Assembly (NCBI GenBank): GCA_041180805.1
Contig: JBEGQX010000286.1
Coordinates: 1-17,449 of the forward strand
DNA length: 17,449 nt
Source: JBEGQX01 sp041180805
GTDB lineage: Bacteria > Planctomycetota > Planctomycetia > Gemmatales > Gemmataceae
Direction: 5' to 3'
The position numbers and the translations under genes are program-made. Position 1 is the stretch's first letter. Each line of letters starts with the position of its first letter. Below, one piece after another: positions 14,701 to 17,449 of the stretch. A model generated the notes under the pieces. The model saw only the letters and a list, made by a program, of their open reading frames with translations. It was not told the origin of the DNA and ran no database searches.

Positions 14701-16924
14701 CAGCAACGACCTGGAACCGGGCAAGATGGCGTTTCTTAGAAGGCCGGTGGAATCACGCCTGCAGCACTTCAAGCTGATGAAAGCCCAAAAAGAGATGCTG
14801 GCCAAAGATGGTGGAAAAGAGAAGAAAAACGCCATTGGCCAAAAGCAGCTTGCTGATGAGAACAAGCAGAAGAAAGTTGCCGAATTAATGAAGCAATTCA
14901 ACCAGAACTTCAAGGAAGGCAAGTATCTGGAAGCGGAAAGCTATGCTATGCGCGCCCATGAACTTGACCCTGATAACGCAATGGCTGCGGCAGCCATGAG
15001 CATGGCAAAGACTCAGCGCAGCATTAGCGTGGCCAAGAAAAACAAGGCTGAAAAGGAAAAATTCTTCCTGGATGAGCTAAACGCAACCGACAAGCTCGGA
15101 CCTCCATTGGAAATGGACAAGCCATTGGACGTTAACCCCGAGATGGCAGATCGTCGCAACAAACGCCAGAACCTTTCCTCGATCACCAGCACCACTCGAA
15201 AGAGCGAGAAGGAAAAGGAAATCGAATCCAAGCTTACAACCCCAGTGAACCTGAACTTCAACAATACTTTGCTTCGCGAAGCCATTGAAGACATCAGAAG
15301 TTTTTATGGGATCAACATTGTGCCAGATATGCCCGCCCTTGAAGAAGAAGGCATAAGCCTGGATCGACCGGTAAATCTTAAACTGGAACAGGTATCCCTA
15401 AAAAGCGCTTTAAGCCTGCTCCTGCACAGCGTTCACCTTACTTATGTGATTAAGGATGAAGTGCTTCAGATCACCACTGAATCCCGCGCGAGGGGTAAAT
15501 TGCAGACTGTAACTTACCAGGTTGCAGACTTGGTGGTGCCTGTTGAGAATTACACCAACCCGCACTTCAACTCGCTGTCACCGATTCTGGGTATTCCAGC
15601 AAACCAACAGAGCAACCAGACACAAGCCCCATCCCCATTGATGTCGCCAAACAGCATGACGGGTGGAACCCAGACTGGAACTCCTTCTGGCTCAAATTCC
15701 AATGGGAATGTTTCTGTATCCAAAAAGAATAGCCAGACCATGGAAGACATGCTGATCAAGCTGTTAACCAGCACGATTGCCCCTCAATCCTGGAATAATA
15801 TGGGCGGTCCTGGAACGATTGAATACTTCCCATTGACCATGTCACTGGTAATCAATCAGTCACCTGATATTCAGGAGCAAGTTGCCGATCTGCTTACGGC
15901 ACTTCGCCGCCTGCAGGATCAGGAAGTTGCGATCGAAGTCCGCTTCATCAGCATTGCGGAAGATTTCTACGAAAGAATTGGTTTGGACTTCAACTTGAAC
16001 ATCAAGACCGACAGAAACACCTCAAGGTTTGAGCCTATGATTACCTCCGGCCAATACAAACCTTCGGGCTATATTAATGATCCGAACTTTGATCGAATGA
16101 TCGGTGGCATCACTCCTGCTGGATCCTTCACCAGTGATCTCGACATCCCAATCACAAACACATCCTTCCCATTGTCCATCCCGGCATTTGGTGGATACCC
16201 AGGACTTCCTGGTGCTGGGGGTTTGTCGATGGGCCTGGCGTTTCTTAGTGATATCCAAGTGTTCCTCTTCATGGAAGCGGCCCAAGGCGACCAGAGGACC
16301 AATGTGATGCAGGCACCAAAGCTAACCCTTTTCAACGGCCAGAATGCCAACATCACTGTTGCTGAAAACCAGTTCTTTGTGACCGGTGTGAATGTTCAAA
16401 CCCTGGCAAACGGCAACCTAACCTTTGCCCCAACGGTTCAGGCCTTCCCCTTCGGTGTCTACCTGAATATTCAGGCACTCATCAGCGCCGATAGAAGATC
16501 TGTAAGGTTGAACATGCCTGTTACCCTGACAAATCTGGTACCTGGACCAGTATCACTCTTCCCTGTGGTGGTACCAATTTTCCCAACCCAGAACTTGCTA
16601 ACCACAAACCCGGGCGATCCCATTACCTTCACCCAGTACATCCAACAGCCTGTTATCAATACCATTCAGGTACAAACCACTGTGTCGGTGCCAGACGGTG
16701 GTACGGTTCTGATGGGTGGTATCAAGAGGTTGTCGGAATCCAGAAGTGAATATGGACCACCGATCCTTAGCAAGATTCCTTACATCAACCGCTTGTTCAA
16801 GAATGTGGGTTATGGGCGTGAGGCGGAAAGCCTTCTCATCATGGTGACCCCAAGAATCATCATTCAGGAAGAGGAAGAATTCTTCCAGACTGGCTACAAG
16901 GCACCACCCAATGTAATTCCTTAA
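11789..16924 (+). CDS. Secretin (type II/IV secretion outer-membrane channel) with long periplasmic repeat region
   Basis: About 1711 residues, more than twice the usual secretin length. Residues 25-45 carry a signal peptide (hydrophobic FLSSLSLGILGF, cut near QAA). Residues ~210-830 contain seven or eight copies of a 50-60-residue unit: a helix pair like ARKAL-x2-G-x2-DxA, an aromatic spot (often W), then D-S-P-x-K-L and a third helix. A TPR-like pair lies at ~1034-1076, and a short secretin N-domain (STN-like) at ~1150-1239. A second N-domain is split by an Asn/Gln/Ser/Gly-rich linker (~1268-1311). The pore domain (~1380-1690) has VAIEVRFISI, VSVPDGGTVLMGG, a PILSKIPYINRLFK segment and LLIMVTPRIII. 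I start at 11789 because GGAAGGAA sits eight bases upstream and a normal signal peptide results. An in-frame ATG at 11693, also with CAGGA upstream, would add 32 residues before it. The inner-membrane partners are not in this window. Confidence 0.9.
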   Translation: MNKHKSNGAKIAVSGSTTKEWIGKIGFLSSLSLGILGFSNSIQAAQGIHILNAVSVVSPGIPNKASVSLNKAIESHRRGNYEEAEKLFKEVETLQKELLPAELEDFKRIYSANKAALEARNTSSSTLDLAEDLVSKGQSAAAGDLTKKIAFDEQYLKEADKARFRKIQETIKQKSQGVTVTSEPILVEPVAKSGGKSPTNKAEQPNVSHVKALMAQGDFEAAESLIGELPSGSASDPNSPAKLKQEIARMKQDPKALMALARKAYSNMDLDAAENLAKIAEKNSYAWTFTFASDSPAKLLKDIQVARGKTDNTETKSVVAKLDTPPLPIEPKTVSKASQNSDSSGSEPNKGDSAEVTRSLVKEARKALADGNIEKARELTEQARNKKAGLNWWEDNPDRLQADILRAQAKTKSTTESSAKTEVVKESEDPRQLLRRGRKMLMENKLDEATRLMLRAKAAPGAKWGLFEDSPEKLRGEIEKAQAKKDREESAKILAEARKLYDDGDYDAATKAAYRAQQLHGPYNVWDLGDRPQKLATEIEAAKLKARKDPSFAKKSDKKKDGPSTDATKVAMAQATMRSAREALSNGNYEKAAGLAFQVKGMNVKLEGETPETILKEIENKQGGKMVAEQAPKIQPSTSPEDKSKAIALMVEAKTLAATGNLVGARQKAMECQKLGVNFAPGEDSPEQMLVELSSLARNQVDELMAKAGRSMNAEASTGLQNLDAAQKYLETANSLAKSFGQDTKAIESKQNQISKTKGTGTTTTVSATESAESNQGKVLLEKARLELRSGQTVTARRLAIEAYQGPYGVKEEASTVLRSIDIEEVNQKTLEARRTFDAALSAYNRKEFDQAKNLISAVLDKQLDKDRLQKLKEIMQTPDMQPGESSKISLVKGNDNKAKPANNIPELNKSENKTEGSQDLLEMTNQMREVKFGQMRQQGLDLQRDAMEKFQAGQTDAAIEMLTEYLSELNSNDLEPGKMAFLRRPVESRLQHFKLMKAQKEMLAKDGGKEKKNAIGQKQLADENKQKKVAELMKQFNQNFKEGKYLEAESYAMRAHELDPDNAMAAAAMSMAKTQRSISVAKKNKAEKEKFFLDELNATDKLGPPLEMDKPLDVNPEMADRRNKRQNLSSITSTTRKSEKEKEIESKLTTPVNLNFNNTLLREAIEDIRSFYGINIVPDMPALEEEGISLDRPVNLKLEQVSLKSALSLLLHSVHLTYVIKDEVLQITTESRARGKLQTVTYQVADLVVPVENYTNPHFNSLSPILGIPANQQSNQTQAPSPLMSPNSMTGGTQTGTPSGSNSNGNVSVSKKNSQTMEDMLIKLLTSTIAPQSWNNMGGPGTIEYFPLTMSLVINQSPDIQEQVADLLTALRRLQDQEVAIEVRFISIAEDFYERIGLDFNLNIKTDRNTSRFEPMITSGQYKPSGYINDPNFDRMIGGITPAGSFTSDLDIPITNTSFPLSIPAFGGYPGLPGAGGLSMGLAFLSDIQVFLFMEAAQGDQRTNVMQAPKLTLFNGQNANITVAENQFFVTGVNVQTLANGNLTFAPTVQAFPFGVYLNIQALISADRRSVRLNMPVTLTNLVPGPVSLFPVVVPIFPTQNLLTTNPGDPITFTQYIQQPVINTIQVQTTVSVPDGGTVLMGGIKRLSESRSEYGPPILSKIPYINRLFKNVGYGREAESLLIMVTPRIIIQEEEEFFQTGYKAPPNVIP

Positions 16925-16949
16925 TCAAATTGATTGGGTATAAAAAACT

Positions 16950-16985
16950 GAAGGGGGTGGCAAAAAAGCCACTCCCTTCTTGGCT
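16950..16985. terminator. Terminator between the secretin and the convergent membrane-protein gene
   Basis: A 12-bp stem, GAAGGGGGTGGC (16950-16961) with GCCACTCCCTTC (16968-16979, one G-U pair on the plus strand), closes an A6 loop. It is followed by a short broken T tract (TTGGCTTTAAT) and preceded by TATAAAAAAC. Placed 25 bases after the secretin stop and 15 beyond the end of the opposite gene, it probably serves both. Confidence 0.8.
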
Positions 16986-17000
16986 TTAATATTGTCTCGT

Positions 17001-17449
17001 TCAGGAAACAGGATGGCCCCGCCAGTCGGTTTTCGGTTCCCTGGATAGAAACCAAAACAAAGCCCACATTAGCACAACAAACGCCCAAGTGTAGCAACCA
17101 TACACCTGAGCCTCTTTGGCAAACTCATCCTTCAAAAGCCCAGTGCTAGTCATCCACATTAATACGCTGGATAAAACAATGGCAAGAATCGCCACCAAAC
17201 GCCTGCCAGCATTGTTGTTATTTATTGCAAACAGGTAAGAGAGCACAGCGAACGGAAATACCATGGTCACACAGTGATGTTTCCAGGTTCTCTCGCTAAA
17301 AAATAGCATTCCCAAGACAACCAACGCGAATTCCGTTGAAAGCTGCCAACCACCCCGCTTCTGAAAATCGGCCCGACAATAAAAAAAGAACAAAAGCGCA
17401 AAGCATGCCAGAGCCCCCTTCAACAACCACCTAATCACCGGAACTGGCA
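17001..17449 (-). CDS. C-terminal part of a polytopic membrane protein, probably a GT87/DUF2029 glycosyltransferase (5' truncated)
   Basis: The minus-strand frame ends with TGA at 17003-17001 and stays open to the window edge. A GTG at 17438 is the first possible start inside the window, but the upstream codons are also open, so the true start is probably outside. Counting from that GTG, 145 residues contain about five hydrophobic segments (~4-21, 35-48, 55-72, 80-101, 114-132). The segment SERTWKHHCVTMVFPFAVL resembles the conserved S-x-x-(S/T)-W-x-HH region near the C-terminus of GT87 (DUF2029) polyprenol-phosphate-dependent mannosyl/arabinosyltransferases of the cytoplasmic membrane. That match, made from memory of the family, is the only basis for the call; an unrelated membrane protein is possible. 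It converges on the secretin gene across a shared terminator. Confidence 0.6.
   Translation of the reverse strand, partial: PVPVIRWLLKGALACFALLFFFYCRADFQKRGGWQLSTEFALVVLGMLFFSERTWKHHCVTMVFPFAVLSYLFAINNNNAGRRLVAILAIVLSSVLMWMTSTGLLKDEFAKEAQVYGCYTWAFVVLMWALFWFLSREPKTDWRGHPVS

Noticed and set aside
1..17449. Search by eye for CRISPR arrays, insertion sequences, integrase or toxin-antitoxin genes
   Set aside because: No regularly spaced direct repeats, terminal inverted repeats with a transposase, or recognisable mobile or defence genes were seen. The only RNA gene found is the tRNA-Arg, which shows no integration duplicate.

Overview
The window looks like an ordinary chromosomal stretch from a planctomycete-type bacterium (Planctomycetota) of moderate, slightly AT-rich base composition. 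Three things point there: a DUF1549/DUF1553 protein with Ig-like and haem-like CX4CH segments, a small DUF3467 protein, and a giant secretin fused to a long periplasmic repeat region. No mobile elements, CRISPR arrays or clear signs of recent transfer are visible. The phylum call is inference from protein families.

Layout. Positions 1-120 hold the last 39 codons of an unidentified gene. Positions 187-2000 hold a two-gene translationally coupled unit: a trimeric-type purine nucleoside phosphorylase followed by a YhcC-family radical SAM protein (TAATG overlap). A secreted TlpA-like thioredoxin-fold protein follows (2122-3312) and ends in a strong hairpin. An RhlE-type DEAD-box RNA helicase (3545-5023) has a structured leader in which the Shine-Dalgarno sequence can be paired in one fold and free in another. 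A tRNA-Arg (anticodon UCG) lies antisense 8 bp beyond the helicase stop. It shares a short divergent promoter region with the DUF3467 gene (5216-5560), which ends in a textbook terminator.

The second half is devoted to the cell envelope. A secreted DUF1549/DUF1553 protein (5708-8233, own terminator) is followed by a 1034-residue protein (8392-11496). That protein joins an M1-family zinc metallopeptidase to what looks like a C-terminal Omp85/BamA-type outer-membrane barrel, and I see no POTRA domain. Next is a very long secretin (11789-16924) with about seven or eight copies of a roughly 50-60-residue helical repeat ahead of its pore domain. Its terminator separates it from a convergent membrane-protein gene cut by the window end (17001-17449, minus). 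That gene resembles the C-terminus of a GT87/DUF2029 polyprenol-phosphate glycosyltransferase.

The items most worth following up are the metallopeptidase-barrel fusion, the helicase leader with competing helices, the repeat-bearing secretin, and an Asp at the base-specificity position of the nucleoside phosphorylase.
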